Notes: a model not told the origin generated them from the sequence alone. 64,000 nucleotides of DNA from Peribacillus huizhouensis (GCF_014138605.1 NZ_JACJHX010000005.1:266562-330561); one strand, 5' to 3'. Shown: positions 54,936-63,421, counted from the first letter of the stretch. Numbers and translations are program-made.

Positions 54936-55055
54936 GAAATAGAATTATTTTTGTTCGGTGAAAAGGATTGTATAAGTTCAACTTTTCGTCTTAATGATCA
55001 CTTTGGGCAGGGATAGTAATACATTGTGTGTTTATCACACTAGGAGGCAACAAAA

Positions 55056-55256
55056 ATGGAACAAGGTACAGTTAAATGGTTTAATGCAGAAAAAGGTTTT
55101 GGATTTATCGAGCGTGAAAATGGAGACGACGTATTCGTACACTTCTCTGCTATTCAAAGTGAAGGCTTCAAATCATTAGACGAAGGTCAAAAAGTAACTT
55201 TTGAAGTAGAACAAGGTCAACGTGGACCCCAAGCTACAAACGTTCAAAAAGCTTAA
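55056..55256 (+). CDS. Cold shock protein (Csp)
   Basis: 66 residues, single cold-shock domain with RNP1 (KGFGFI) and RNP2 (VFVHFSAI). Binds single-stranded RNA and DNA and prevents secondary structure in the cold. Starts [15 protein letters not shown], like CspB/CspD; which paralogue it is cannot be said. Ribosome site TAGGAGG. Long leader and terminator make it a single gene unit. Confidence 0.95.
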   Translation: MEQGTVKWFNAEKGFGFIERENGDDVFVHFSAIQSEGFKSLDEGQKVTFEVEQGQRGPQATNVQKA

Positions 55257-55272
55257 TATTGAAGACATATTA

Positions 55273-55300
55273 ACCAGACTCTTTAGAGTCTGGTTTTTTA
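55273..55300 (+). terminator. csp terminator
   Basis: ACCAGACTC / GAGTCTGGT then T5. Confidence 0.88.
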
Positions 55301-55463
55301 TTTCTCTTACTTAATAATAAACAAGTGGTATCAATAATGTTTTGGTCCTTAGAGGTTTTGTACATAGGAATTTAGATTGAAAAAAATGAAATTCAAGGTA
55401 TCGATGAGGGTTGTCCAACATATTTAATATTATGTTTTAGTTTCATATTGGGGAGGAAAAGGA

Positions 55464-55943
55464 ATGATTTTTAGCTTTTCAGTTTCAAAATGGCTAATCG
55501 CAATAATATCACTAGTGGCATTGGGAGTAGCGTTTATTTTAGGACCAGCTAGTGCATCAGCAACTATCAACTATGGCGATGAGGTGACAGCTGTAGCAGG
55601 TGACTATGTGGGAAGTCCCTATAAATATGGTGGGACAACTCCCAAAGGATTTGATGCAAGCGGATTTACTCAGTATGTATATAAAGATGCAGCGACAAAA
55701 ATGAAGATTCCGAGAACAAGTGCTGAACAGTTTAAAACAGGGGAATCTATTCAGCAAGAACACTTAAAAACAGGTGATTTGGTATTCTATGCTACAGGAA
55801 ACAAAGGAAACTTTTCTTTTGTAGGCATCTATAATGGAGACGGTACATTTATTGGGAGTACTACCAAAGGTGTAAAGATTGTAAAGATGAGCGATAAATA
55901 CTGGAAGAATCGATATATAGGGGCTAAACGGATTATTGAATAA
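55464..55943 (+). CDS. Secreted NlpC/P60-fold protein without the catalytic Cys and His
   Basis: 159 residues. Signal peptide (about 1-33, ends PASASA), then one NlpC/P60 domain. The catalytic Cys, normally in GFDCSG, is Ala65 (GFDASGFTQYVY). The catalytic His, normally in HVGIY, is Phe119 (SFVGIYNGDG). The rest of the fold is well conserved (YKYGGTTPKGFD, GDLVFYA). Probably a non-enzymatic wall-binding or inhibitory protein rather than an endopeptidase. Ribosome site GGGGAGG. Confidence 0.85.
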   Translation: MIFSFSVSKWLIAIISLVALGVAFILGPASASATINYGDEVTAVAGDYVGSPYKYGGTTPKGFDASGFTQYVYKDAATKMKIPRTSAEQFKTGESIQQEHLKTGDLVFYATGNKGNFSFVGIYNGDGTFIGSTTKGVKIVKMSDKYWKNRYIGAKRIIE

Positions 55944-55954
55944 AATAAAATTAA

Positions 55955-55988
55955 AAGCAAAAAGAGCATCCGATGCTCTTTTTGCTAG
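55955..55988. terminator. Terminator after the NlpC/P60-like gene
   Basis: AGCAAAAAGAGCATC / GATGCTCTTTTTGCT. Confidence 0.88.
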
Positions 55989-56026
55989 TTAATAATGAAG
56001 AAGTATTTGAGGTGTAATTTATATAA

Positions 56027-56569
56027 TCATTCAACGGTAATCCTCGTTAATACTGCATGCCCATTTTTCACTTTTACCAGGGCTACTGCAGGTTTAATTA
56101 AGGCTTTAGCTTCCGTTTCTTTTGCCTTTTCTTCAGGTGCATAATAATTGTCTAAACCGTACCTAATTTGAATAGATGCGGCGTTTTTTAGTTCATACGG
56201 AATTTCTAATTTTCCTTTTAGATATATGCCAGTACTAGGCTTCTTTTTTGTTACAAGAGCGACTTTATACAGGCCGTCGCTGTTGTCTTGTTTTAGTTGA
56301 ACATACACTCTTTTATGAATGCCAATATTTTCCGTTTTGAAAAGGGTAATTATCGAGTCATCAAGCTGTGCCAGCTTAACAGACTCAATTTCGTAATGTA
56401 AATTCACATAGCTCCCTCTGAATAAATCTGTAGGATCAATGGGTGCGGTTTGTAATTTGATTTCTTTTCCTGTCAAAGTCGTCCAAGCGGGAGGAGTCGC
56501 CATAATGAGGAGAATCAAGACTGGAATAGAAAATACGATAAGTGGTTGGAAAAGTTGCTTACTCTTCAT
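56027..56569 (-). CDS. GDYXXLXY-type membrane-anchored protein
   Basis: 180 residues. N-terminal membrane segment (PLIVFSIPVLILLIMATPP), then DPTDLFRGSYVNLHYE, the family signature in slightly altered form (GSY for GDY). Commonly paired with DUF2157 proteins, as here: its ATG (56569) overlaps the end of the DUF2157 gene by 11 bases, with AAGGAGG upstream. Function unknown. Confidence 0.83.
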   Translation of the reverse strand: MKSKQLFQPLIVFSIPVLILLIMATPPAWTTLTGKEIKLQTAPIDPTDLFRGSYVNLHYEIESVKLAQLDDSIITLFKTENIGIHKRVYVQLKQDNSDGLYKVALVTKKKPSTGIYLKGKLEIPYELKNAASIQIRYGLDNYYAPEEKAKETEAKALIKPAVALVKVKNGHAVLTRITVE

Positions 56570-57620
56570 TAGGTTTTCCTCCTTTTTTTCGTTGTTTTTC
56601 AAAAAAGAAGCCGAAACCGATTAGGATTACACCGCCGATGATAAATGTAAGTGATTTTGGCAGTAAATCGAAAGAGTCAATATAGTATCTGAATATCAAG
56701 GCACATATTATGACAATGCTTATCAAACTACCTTTATGGACAAGGTAGAGAAGAAAAATAAAATAACCTACAGGGAACCAGATAGAAAAATCGAAGGTAA
56801 GGAATATAGCTGTGATTCCGTGTAAAAGATGTCCTTGTATATGAGTGGTTTTTTGTAACTTAGAAGGAACTGGAATATAGACTAATATTATACCAACGAT
56901 AAATAGAGTGGTAAGGATGATTGTGTCTGGATTGAGAAAATGGAACCTCGGTACAAATTCCATTAGAAATAAGACGATCGTATTGATAGCTAAAGCATTT
57001 ATCAAGAACGTTAGGAGTTTAGGATATTTGTATTTGTTTAATAGGACGTATAAAGCCGGTAAAAATACAAGAATGGCAAGTGGGTAGGACGTTTCATCAA
57101 GGAATATGCTTCCATTAAGATAAATGAAAAGCAGGACGGAAGTGAAAAGAAGAATGACGATATCTTTTAAATAGTAGCCGATGAATACTGTCCCGATGGC
57201 CCATAATAAAAAGGAATTGTTGAAATTAATGCTTATATTAAACATTTGTTCGATTAGAAAAATACCTGCACCAAAAATCAAAATGCCGACATAATGCAAA
57301 CTTCTTGCTGTTTTGGGAAAGCGGCTCTGCCATTTAACTCCTGCGTAATTGACCCCAATTAGGCATATGATAATAATCAGCAATTTAACGCCTTTGTTGA
57401 AATACATCCAGTTGCTGGCTACGAAGGTTAATACCCCTAGACCTAATAGAATTGCCCCGATAGTTAATAATACAGTAATGAAGTTTAAGCCAGCTCTTAC
57501 ATCATAGGAACGTAAAATTTTTTCTTGATCCTGCTTGGAAATAATACCTCCAGATTCAAGGTATTTTAGTTCATGTTCAAGAAAGTCAAATTGTTTTTTT
57601 GTTATTTCTTTCTTGCTCAA
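56559..57620 (-). CDS. DUF2157 domain multi-spanning membrane protein
   Basis: 353 residues. A short cytosolic N-terminus (FLEHELKYLESGGIISKQDQ, the DUF2157 region) and about ten membrane helices. Family of unknown function, usually beside GDYXXLXY proteins. Ribosome site GGAGGAATC on the minus strand. First gene of the two-gene operon. Confidence 0.85.
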   Translation of the reverse strand: MSKKEITKKQFDFLEHELKYLESGGIISKQDQEKILRSYDVRAGLNFITVLLTIGAILLGLGVLTFVASNWMYFNKGVKLLIIIICLIGVNYAGVKWQSRFPKTARSLHYVGILIFGAGIFLIEQMFNISINFNNSFLLWAIGTVFIGYYLKDIVILLFTSVLLFIYLNGSIFLDETSYPLAILVFLPALYVLLNKYKYPKLLTFLINALAINTIVLFLMEFVPRFHFLNPDTIILTTLFIVGIILVYIPVPSKLQKTTHIQGHLLHGITAIFLTFDFSIWFPVGYFIFLLYLVHKGSLISIVIICALIFRYYIDSFDLLPKSLTFIIGGVILIGFGFFFEKQRKKGGKPNEE

Positions 57621-57710
57621 AGTGATTCCTCCTTCCCTCTTCTTTTATTATACAAGTTGAAAAGAAGATAATGAATGTAATTTATCGAGAAAGAATTTTT
57701 TTGATTTATC

Positions 57711-58135
57711 AACAGACAAGTCCCCCACCTCAAGGTTTAAAGGAATCGAGGATGCGTAGGTGGGGGATAACAGCCTAATCAAGTTTTGGCTCTTAGTCCG
57801 TATGAGGTCACGAGCTTTAATACTCTTTGGCAAACTACGCCACACTGTATTAAAGCTTATGCTTGTCGGACTATCACAGGACAGTGGCGAGCAATCTTAG
57901 TAGACGTTCTTTAAAGCGGTTGTCTCAAGAAAAGCTCGATTGGCTAGAGCCGCGAAACTATCCGAGGGCCCACAGAGGTAAATTTTGCACCCAAAGAATT
58001 TGGGGAACCAGACGAAAGACTAAAGGACACGGCGTACTTAGTCTGTGATTCATTGCCTTCGCTCGTACTGACGATTGTTTGAAGCGTGTGCTTTAGATCT
58101 TAACAACAGTAAAACGGGACTAACTTTCAGTGGGG
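57711..58135 (+). repeat. Family A element A12, longest copy
   Basis: About 425 bp, 3' of TTTAT (57706-57710). Left hairpin CCCCCACCTCAAGG..GTAGGTGGGGG, the TAATACTCTTTGGC..GCCA..GTATTA module (as in A4 and A5), about 120 unique bases, then CCAGACGAAAGAC..CTTAGTCTGTG, and a right hairpin cut at TTTCAGTGGGG. The ATG frame at 57863-58048 inside it is probably not a gene. Confidence 0.8.
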
Positions 58136-58153
58136 CGTTATATTAATGTAAAA

Positions 58154-58196
58154 ACAAATGCTCAATCTCTTGTATCTCATGAGATTGAGCATTTGT
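58154..58196 (-). terminator. Terminator of the amino acid permease gene
   Basis: ACAAATGCTCAATCTC / GAGATTGAGCATTTGT with an 11-base loop; on the minus strand a T4-5 run follows. Confidence 0.85.
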
Positions 58197-58210
58197 TCTC
58201 TTAATTTTTT

Positions 58211-58234
58211 GGAGACTGGCAGAATCGAACGGCC
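58211..58234 (-). other. tRNA 3'-end relic
   Basis: On the minus strand GGCCGTTCGATTCTGCCAGTCTCC resembles the T-arm and acceptor end of the tRNA-Ala at 60336 (19 of 24 bases match, same orientation). Confidence 0.5.
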
Positions 58235-58248
58235 ATTTTTAACATACC

Positions 58249-59640
58249 TTATTTTTTATTCATTAAGCTATGCTTTTTACCGTAAGTAAAATAGATGAAC
58301 AATCCAAATACAAACCAAATACTGCATGCAATCCATGTATGAACTGAGAGTTGAGCGATTAAAAATAAACATAATAGGAATGAGCAGATCGGTAGAACTG
58401 GAAAGAACGGTATTTTAAAACCACCGGATGGTATATTCTTATTCTTTCTTAAGAAAATAACGCCGATTGAAACGATTGTAAATGCAAGTAATGTTCCCAT
58501 ATTCACTAATTCTACGAGTTTAGACAAGGGAATGAAGCCAGCGCAAAAAGCGACAATTACTGCGTAGATCCACGTATTTTTAACAGGTGTTTTATATTTT
58601 TCATTAAGCTCACACATAATTTTCGGTAGTAATCCATCACGTCCAAGTGCGTAAAGTAGTCTTGTTCCTCCATATAACATTACAAGAATAACCGTCATCA
58701 TCCCGACAACAGCACCAAGTGAAATTACACCAGCCATCCAATCTTGGTGAATAAGCTGCATAGCATAGCTAACTGGATCACTTACGTTTAGCTGCGTATA
58801 AGGAACCATTCCAGTTAAAACAAGAGAAATCACTACGTAAAGTAGTGTACAAATTAATAATGGACCAATAATTCCAATTGGCAAATTACGTTGTGGATTT
58901 TTTACCTCTTCAGCAGCAGATGACACAGCATCAAACCCAAGATAGGCAAAGAAAACAAGGGCTGCTCCGCTCAAAACACCTTCAATTCCGAAAGGCAAAA
59001 ATGGCTGCCAATTAGCAGGTTCCACATAAAAAATACCTACTCCTATAAATAAAAGAATAACACCTACTTTAATAAATACCATGATCTTATTCAGCTTTGC
59101 AGATTCATTGATCCCGCGTGTTAACAAGAAAGCAGTGGCAAACACTATAACAATAGCTGGTAAATTTACATAAGTTCCGTCTGCGGGAGAAAATGGACCT
59201 GAGATTTCCTTTGGAATGATAATATGAAATCCTTCTAACAAAGCAGATAAATATGAAGCCCAACCAGTTGAGACTGCAGCAACTGCCAAACCATATTCCA
59301 ATACTAAAGCCCAACCAACTAACCAAGCGACTATTTCTCCAAATACAATATATCCATACGTATAGGCACTACCTGTTACTGGTACGGAAGAAGAAAATTC
59401 AGAATAACACATACCCGCCAACGCGCAGACGATAGCAGCGATAATAAATGAAAAAACAATAGCTGGTCCAGAGTGACTCGCAGCCACTGTTCCAGGAAGT
59501 ATAAATATACCTGTTCCAACAATGGCTCCAACACCAAGCAACACTAAATCAAAAGCACCTAACGATTGCTGTAGCTGGATATCTCCCTTTTTTTTCAGCA
59601 ACTCCTCGAGATTTTTTTTCCTGAATAATACATTTTTCAT
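58249..59640 (-). CDS. Amino acid permease (APC superfamily, YfnA/cationic amino acid transporter-like)
   Basis: 463 residues, twelve hydrophobic helices. N-terminal GVGAIVGTGIFILPG is the TM1 substrate-binding break of APC permeases; FFAYLGFDAVSSAAEEVKNPQRNLP is the conserved TM6-loop signature. Likely imports a (cationic or branched) amino acid with protons. ATG 59640 after GAGGG; upstream ATG 59652 is part of that region. Confidence 0.9.
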   Translation of the reverse strand: MKNVLFRKKNLEELLKKKGDIQLQQSLGAFDLVLLGVGAIVGTGIFILPGTVAASHSGPAIVFSFIIAAIVCALAGMCYSEFSSSVPVTGSAYTYGYIVFGEIVAWLVGWALVLEYGLAVAAVSTGWASYLSALLEGFHIIIPKEISGPFSPADGTYVNLPAIVIVFATAFLLTRGINESAKLNKIMVFIKVGVILLFIGVGIFYVEPANWQPFLPFGIEGVLSGAALVFFAYLGFDAVSSAAEEVKNPQRNLPIGIIGPLLICTLLYVVISLVLTGMVPYTQLNVSDPVSYAMQLIHQDWMAGVISLGAVVGMMTVILVMLYGGTRLLYALGRDGLLPKIMCELNEKYKTPVKNTWIYAVIVAFCAGFIPLSKLVELVNMGTLLAFTIVSIGVIFLRKNKNIPSGGFKIPFFPVLPICSFLLCLFLIAQLSVHTWIACSIWFVFGLFIYFTYGKKHSLMNKK

Positions 59641-59652
59641 ACGAACCCTCAT

Positions 59653-59917
59653 TTTTTAAAAATATGTAAAAATTCTAATGTTTATTTTTTATAGGTCAAT
59701 GAATTTTGTCGAATTACCAAAAAATATGTCGAAATTTAAAGAGTTTTTGAAAATTGAAATGAAAAGGGGGGGGCGAAAATAGTTTCTGCAGAATAGTATG
59801 AATCTATTCTTGGATGAAAGAGCTATTTTTCTGAAGCTAATTAGTATTTGAGGATGAACCAAGAAATAGAAGTAAAATCGAAAGTGAAGAGGATAGAAAC
59901 CTCTATTAACCGTTTAT
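59653..59917. other. Upstream region of the permease gene
   Basis: No gene. Contains AT-rich promoter-like DNA; no riboswitch recognised. Confidence 0.35.
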
Positions 59918-59965
59918 CCCGCATTAACGGTAATAAAACCCCTACTGATTGAAGTTTCACTTTAT
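59918..59965 (+). repeat. Family A element A13, minimal form
   Basis: 48 bp: 3' of TTTAT (59913-59917), left tip CCCGCATTAACGGTAATAAAA, right tip CCCCTACTGATTGAAG then TTTCACTTTAT. No hairpins between. Confidence 0.82.
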
Positions 59966-60300
59966 TAAATGTTTTTTCTGAAAAATGAGAAGTTCTGGGA
60001 ATGGTCAGAGGAGATTAAGAGCAATGCTTATTTATAGCTGCTATGAAGAAGTTAAATGCAGACTTGAATAGTTAACAACACTTCAATGAGTTTGGTCTAT
60101 TGGAAGTATATATAAACGGAGAGAAAAATAGATAAAACTGCATTTAGATGCATCATGGAGACTCTATGGAAAGCACATGCAATCGTAGCAAGCTATGGGT
60201 GTATTTTTATAGAAATACTGTTTATATAGGGTTGGAACATCCAATAGAATGACCAAAGCTGTATTTTAAGTAAGATATGTATCTTAATAATTTGTGAAAA
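59966..60300. other. Non-coding stretch before the tRNA terminator
   Basis: No gene or known signal identified. Confidence 0.35.
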
Positions 60301-60301
60301 T

Positions 60302-60330
60302 AAAAAAAACCCTTGATACACAAGGGTTTT
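60302..60330 (-). terminator. Terminator of tRNA-Ala
   Basis: On the minus strand AAAACCCTTG / CAAGGGTTTT followed by a run of T. Confidence 0.88.
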
Positions 60331-60335
60331 AAGTA

Positions 60336-60408
60336 TGGAGACTAGCGGGATCGAACCGCTGACCTTTTGGCTGCCAGCCAAACGCTCTCCCAGCTGAGCT
60401 AAGCCCCC
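60336..60408 (-). tRNA. tRNA-Ala (anticodon GGC)
   Basis: 73 bases: acceptor GGGGGCT / AGTCTCC, D-arm GCTCAGCTGGGAGAGC, anticodon stem TTTGG / CCAAA with loop CTGGCAG (anticodon GGC reads GCC and GCU), T-arm AGCGG TTCGATC CCGCT. No encoded CCA. It stands alone, with a promoter and its own terminator. Confidence 0.95.
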
Positions 60409-60425
60409 GTTAAGGTATATTTTTA

Positions 60426-60453
60426 ATTTTATCTATTTTTCTGAAAAAGTCAA
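60426..60453 (-). promoter_or_regulatory. Promoter of tRNA-Ala
   Basis: On the minus strand TTGACT, 16 bases, TAAAAT, ending 18 bases before the tRNA. Confidence 0.7.
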
Positions 60454-60615
60454 TGGATTTTTAATAGAAAAGTGTTCTTTTAGCGATCTTTCTAAAATTA
60501 ATGTGGTTTGACCGATGTTGCAAATTGATTTATTAACTTACCCGTTAGATTTCGTGATTGGTATACCCGATCTTATATACGAATGTCAGTAACAGATTGT
60601 GAAAAGAGTCATAAT

Positions 60616-60649
60616 AAAAAAGCTGATTGCACCCGCAGCCAGCTTTTTA
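60616..60649 (-). terminator. Terminator of the GIY-YIG gene
   Basis: AAAAAGCTG / CAGCTTTTT, also able to pair GGCTGCGGGTGC internally. Confidence 0.65.
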
Positions 60650-60655
60650 TCTATA

Positions 60656-61030
60656 TTATCTAAAGAATACTTTATCAATATTATATTTTGCTTTATGTTC
60701 ATTGATAATGAACGTTTCATAGATTTCTCTTTCCATTGGATCTTCTACATAGCAAATCTCGATACTGGATACTTCATTTCTATGCAGTTTAATCGGTGAA
60801 ACAGAATCTTCGAAGTGCTTCTTGATTCTTTGGCGGAGTTTTCTAGCTTTTCCGACGAAAAGTAATTGACCCTCTTTGTTATAGAACATGAAGATTCCGC
60901 CTTTATCTCTTGGAATCAGGTGAAAGTCAATAAATCCGTAAATATCAGGAATGATTGGCTCGTCCCCTTTTACGATTTGTTTTCGCTGCTTAATGGTTAA
61001 ATCTGCTGTAGGGATTGTAATATTAATCAT
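60656..61030 (-). CDS. GIY-YIG nuclease-domain protein (YurQ-like)
   Basis: 124 residues. The GIY-YIG core is GGIFMFYNKEGQLLFVGKARKLRQRIKKHF (30 residues), as in the N-terminus of UvrC, followed by EREIYETFIINEHKAKYN, which holds the metal-binding Glu. It lacks the rest of UvrC. B. subtilis YurQ has this short architecture. Role in repair is inferred. Start at 61030 after AGGAAGTG. Confidence 0.82.
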   Translation of the reverse strand: MINITIPTADLTIKQRKQIVKGDEPIIPDIYGFIDFHLIPRDKGGIFMFYNKEGQLLFVGKARKLRQRIKKHFEDSVSPIKLHRNEVSSIEICYVEDPMEREIYETFIINEHKAKYNIDKVFFR

Positions 61031-61172
61031 GAACAGTCACTTCCTCTATTTAATAAAGATAAATGGTATCATAAGTATACAAGAAAAGCTATTTGTGAGA
61101 GAAACAATATCGAATGAGTAATGTGAAGTTAAATTTGCTACAATAATGCATGAGAATATTGAGGGGGTAACT

Positions 61173-61475
61173 ATGATACAATATCCAGTGATTTATTATT
61201 ATGAGGCAAGAGTAATGAAAGAAGACTATACAATCCATGTGGTTTTTCCGGATCTGAAAGCAGCGGGCTTGTCAGCTTCTACAGCTGGGAATGATCTGGA
61301 GGATGCGAGAGAGGCTGCTCAGGATTTATTGGCGATTGCGATCGACATGGCGGTAGATGAAGGAAAAACCATGCCAGAAGCAACTCCGATTGAACAAGTT
61401 GATATTGCACAATTTTATGTAGAAGAAGAAGTAGGTAAGCCGTTTCGTATTGAAGTAGAATATATTTCAGTATAA
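61173..61475 (+). CDS. Orphan HicB-like antitoxin-fold protein
   Basis: 100 residues. Starts IQYPVIYYYEARVMKEDYTIHVVFPDL, the HicB partial RNase H fold, with the usual helix (LEDAREAAQDLLAIAIDMAVDEG). There is no C-terminal DNA-binding domain and no hicA toxin on either side. It may be a stand-alone HicB_like protein. ATG 61173 follows GAGGGGGT. Confidence 0.78.
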   Translation: MIQYPVIYYYEARVMKEDYTIHVVFPDLKAAGLSASTAGNDLEDAREAAQDLLAIAIDMAVDEGKTMPEATPIEQVDIAQFYVEEEVGKPFRIEVEYISV

Positions 61476-61476
61476 G

Positions 61477-61579
61477 GAAAAGTGGATGTTCGACAGGCAG
61501 CTGGGTCTCGTCCACTATTTACTTCATTCTGTGTATAGGGGACGAGGTCTGCTCATTTGTTTTAGGACAGCCACTTTTC
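61477..61579. repeat. Family B-type inverted repeat, copy 8
   Basis: AAAAGTGGATGTTCGACAGGCAGCTGGGTCTCGTCC / GGACGAGGTCTGCTC..TTTAGGACAGCCACTTTT (only the paired ends are meant). Terminates convergent hicB-like and mgtC-like genes. Confidence 0.7.
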
Positions 61580-61586
61580 ATTATTA

Positions 61587-62294
61587 TCATAAGTTTTCAA
61601 TTTCTACTTTTGAAATTTCTTCAAATGTCGAAACACAATAGTAGACGTCAGTGGTTTTTCGTTTTGTATCAACTAGGACTAGAAGTTGGACATAATGTAA
61701 ATCGTCTTCAAGATCGTTAATTCGAATATTTTTTACAAAAATATTATTTTCTTTAATTTTTTTCATCACGATTGCGATATCATTTTTGTTTGGAATCATC
61801 AATTTCAACATAATTTCTTTTTGTCGAAACTGTTTTGGACCTATTAGGGCAACTAGCCAAGGAATAAGTTCGACACTGATGATTAATAAAATGACACCTG
61901 CTGTTGCTTCAATAAAGAATCCTGCGCCGACTGCTATTCCAATCCCAGCTGCTCCCCAAATAATTGCAGCTGTGGTTAACCCGGATATACTATTATTATC
62001 GCGTCTTAGAATAACTCCTGCCCCGATAAAGCCAATCCCTGAAACAATTTGGGCTGCAAGTCTGAGTGGATCCATCGTAATATTAACATGTTCACTACCT
62101 GTGAACGTATAAGCTGACTCAATGGAGACCACTGTCAGTAAGCAGCTAATAATGGAGATAACCAGGCTTGTCTTCAAGCCAACAGGTTTTCGTTTAATTT
62201 CTCGTTCTAAGCCGATTACTAAGCCTAGTAAAGCTGATATCCCTAGCTTTACTAAAATTTGAGCTTCTGAACTTAAGTTTAAAAACCAATCCAT
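61587..62294 (-). CDS. MgtC/SapB family membrane protein
   Basis: 235 residues. Four or five membrane helices with the MgtC signature region LGLVIGLEREIKRKPVGLKTS (split here at 20) and GIGFIGAGVILR, then a C-terminal cytoplasmic ACT-like domain. Family members act in magnesium homeostasis or F-ATPase control. ATG 62294 with GGTGATG upstream is chosen over ATG 62315. Divergent from the EamA gene. Confidence 0.87.
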   Translation of the reverse strand: MDWFLNLSSEAQILVKLGISALLGLVIGLEREIKRKPVGLKTSLVISIISCLLTVVSIESAYTFTGSEHVNITMDPLRLAAQIVSGIGFIGAGVILRRDNNSISGLTTAAIIWGAAGIGIAVGAGFFIEATAGVILLIISVELIPWLVALIGPKQFRQKEIMLKLMIPNKNDIAIVMKKIKENNIFVKNIRINDLEDDLHYVQLLVLVDTKRKTTDVYYCVSTFEEISKVEIENL

Positions 62295-62458
62295 GGCCAA
62301 ATCATCACCATTCATATAATATTTTCTGGTACGCTATATTTGCTGTGTTATACCCTATACATGAATTCTTAATTGTAAAGGGTTCGTATGAATGTAAAAA
62401 AAAACGTACCAATTTAAATGTATTACTTTCTATTATAAGTCTGAAAAGAGGAATTACC

Positions 62459-63349
62459 ATGCTTCAACCTAAAATAAATCCTTATTTTGTATTATTACTT
62501 GCTGTCACATCTATTTCATTGTCGGCTATTTTTGTAAAATTAGCTTCAGCACCATCAGGAATTATTGCATTTTATCGACTGTTTTTCACAATCGTCATTA
62601 TGCTGCCATTCTTTCTGGCAAAATATCGTCACGAGCTGAAACATATAAATAAGAAAGACTGGCTATTGTCTAGTATTGCTGGAATATTTTTGGCCTTTCA
62701 TTTTATTTTATGGTTCGAATCGTTGAACTACACATCTGTAGCTAGTTCTACCGTTCTTGTAACACTTCAGCCGTTGTTTGCCTTCGCAGGCGCTTATTTC
62801 TTTTTTAAGGAACGGTTTTCGGTGCGAGCAATCTTAAGTAGTATAATTGCTATTAGTGGTAGCTTGGTCATTAGTTGGGGAGATTTCAAGATTAGTGGGA
62901 TCGCCTTGTTTGGTGATATTCTTGCACTTATCGCTTGTGCGTTAATAACGGCCTACCTATTAGTAGGACAAACCGTTAGACAAAGAATCTCTTCTACTAC
63001 ATACACCTTTGTTGTTTATGGTATGAGCATGGTCACTTTATTTCTTTATGTACTAGTAAAGGGAGAACCACTCGGTCCATATCCGGCAACAGACTGGATT
63101 CTATTTATCCTGTTAGCTATTTTTCCAAACCTATTAGGGCATTCGTTGTTAAATTGGTCACTAAAATGGCTAAGTACCACTACCATTTCAATGGCTATTT
63201 TGTTAGAACCGGTTGGGGCAACTATTCTAGCTTACTTTATTCTGGATGAAACAGTTGTACTCACCCAAATTATCGGTGGAGCTATCATCTTTGCAGGATT
63301 AATTTACTTCCTGAGTGACAGTAAAAAAACCAAAGATCGTTCGATATAG
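62459..63349 (+). CDS. EamA/DMT family transporter
   Basis: 296 residues with ten helices arranged as two EamA repeats (about 5-140 and 150-285). Features FYRLFFTIVIMLPFFL and SVASSTVLVTLQPLFA in the first, LLEPVGATILAYFILDE in the second. Drug/metabolite transporter superfamily; substrate unknown. ATG 62459 with AGAGGAA upstream; the longer frame from 62345 lacks a ribosome site. Confidence 0.88.
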   Translation: MLQPKINPYFVLLLAVTSISLSAIFVKLASAPSGIIAFYRLFFTIVIMLPFFLAKYRHELKHINKKDWLLSSIAGIFLAFHFILWFESLNYTSVASSTVLVTLQPLFAFAGAYFFFKERFSVRAILSSIIAISGSLVISWGDFKISGIALFGDILALIACALITAYLLVGQTVRQRISSTTYTFVVYGMSMVTLFLYVLVKGEPLGPYPATDWILFILLAIFPNLLGHSLLNWSLKWLSTTTISMAILLEPVGATILAYFILDETVVLTQIIGGAIIFAGLIYFLSDSKKTKDRSI

Positions 63350-63389
63350 AAAACAATAAAGCTTTAAATGCCTATTATTTACCTTCATG

Positions 63390-63421
63390 AAAAAAAGCAG
63401 TGTAGTTTTCCTGCTTTTTTT
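63390..63421. terminator. Terminator after the EamA gene
   Basis: AAAAAAGCAG / CTGCTTTTTT, loop of 10. Confidence 0.85.

Noticed and set aside
57863..58048. 61-codon frame inside element A12
   Set aside because: Covers repeat modules, has no ribosome site and no recognisable domain.
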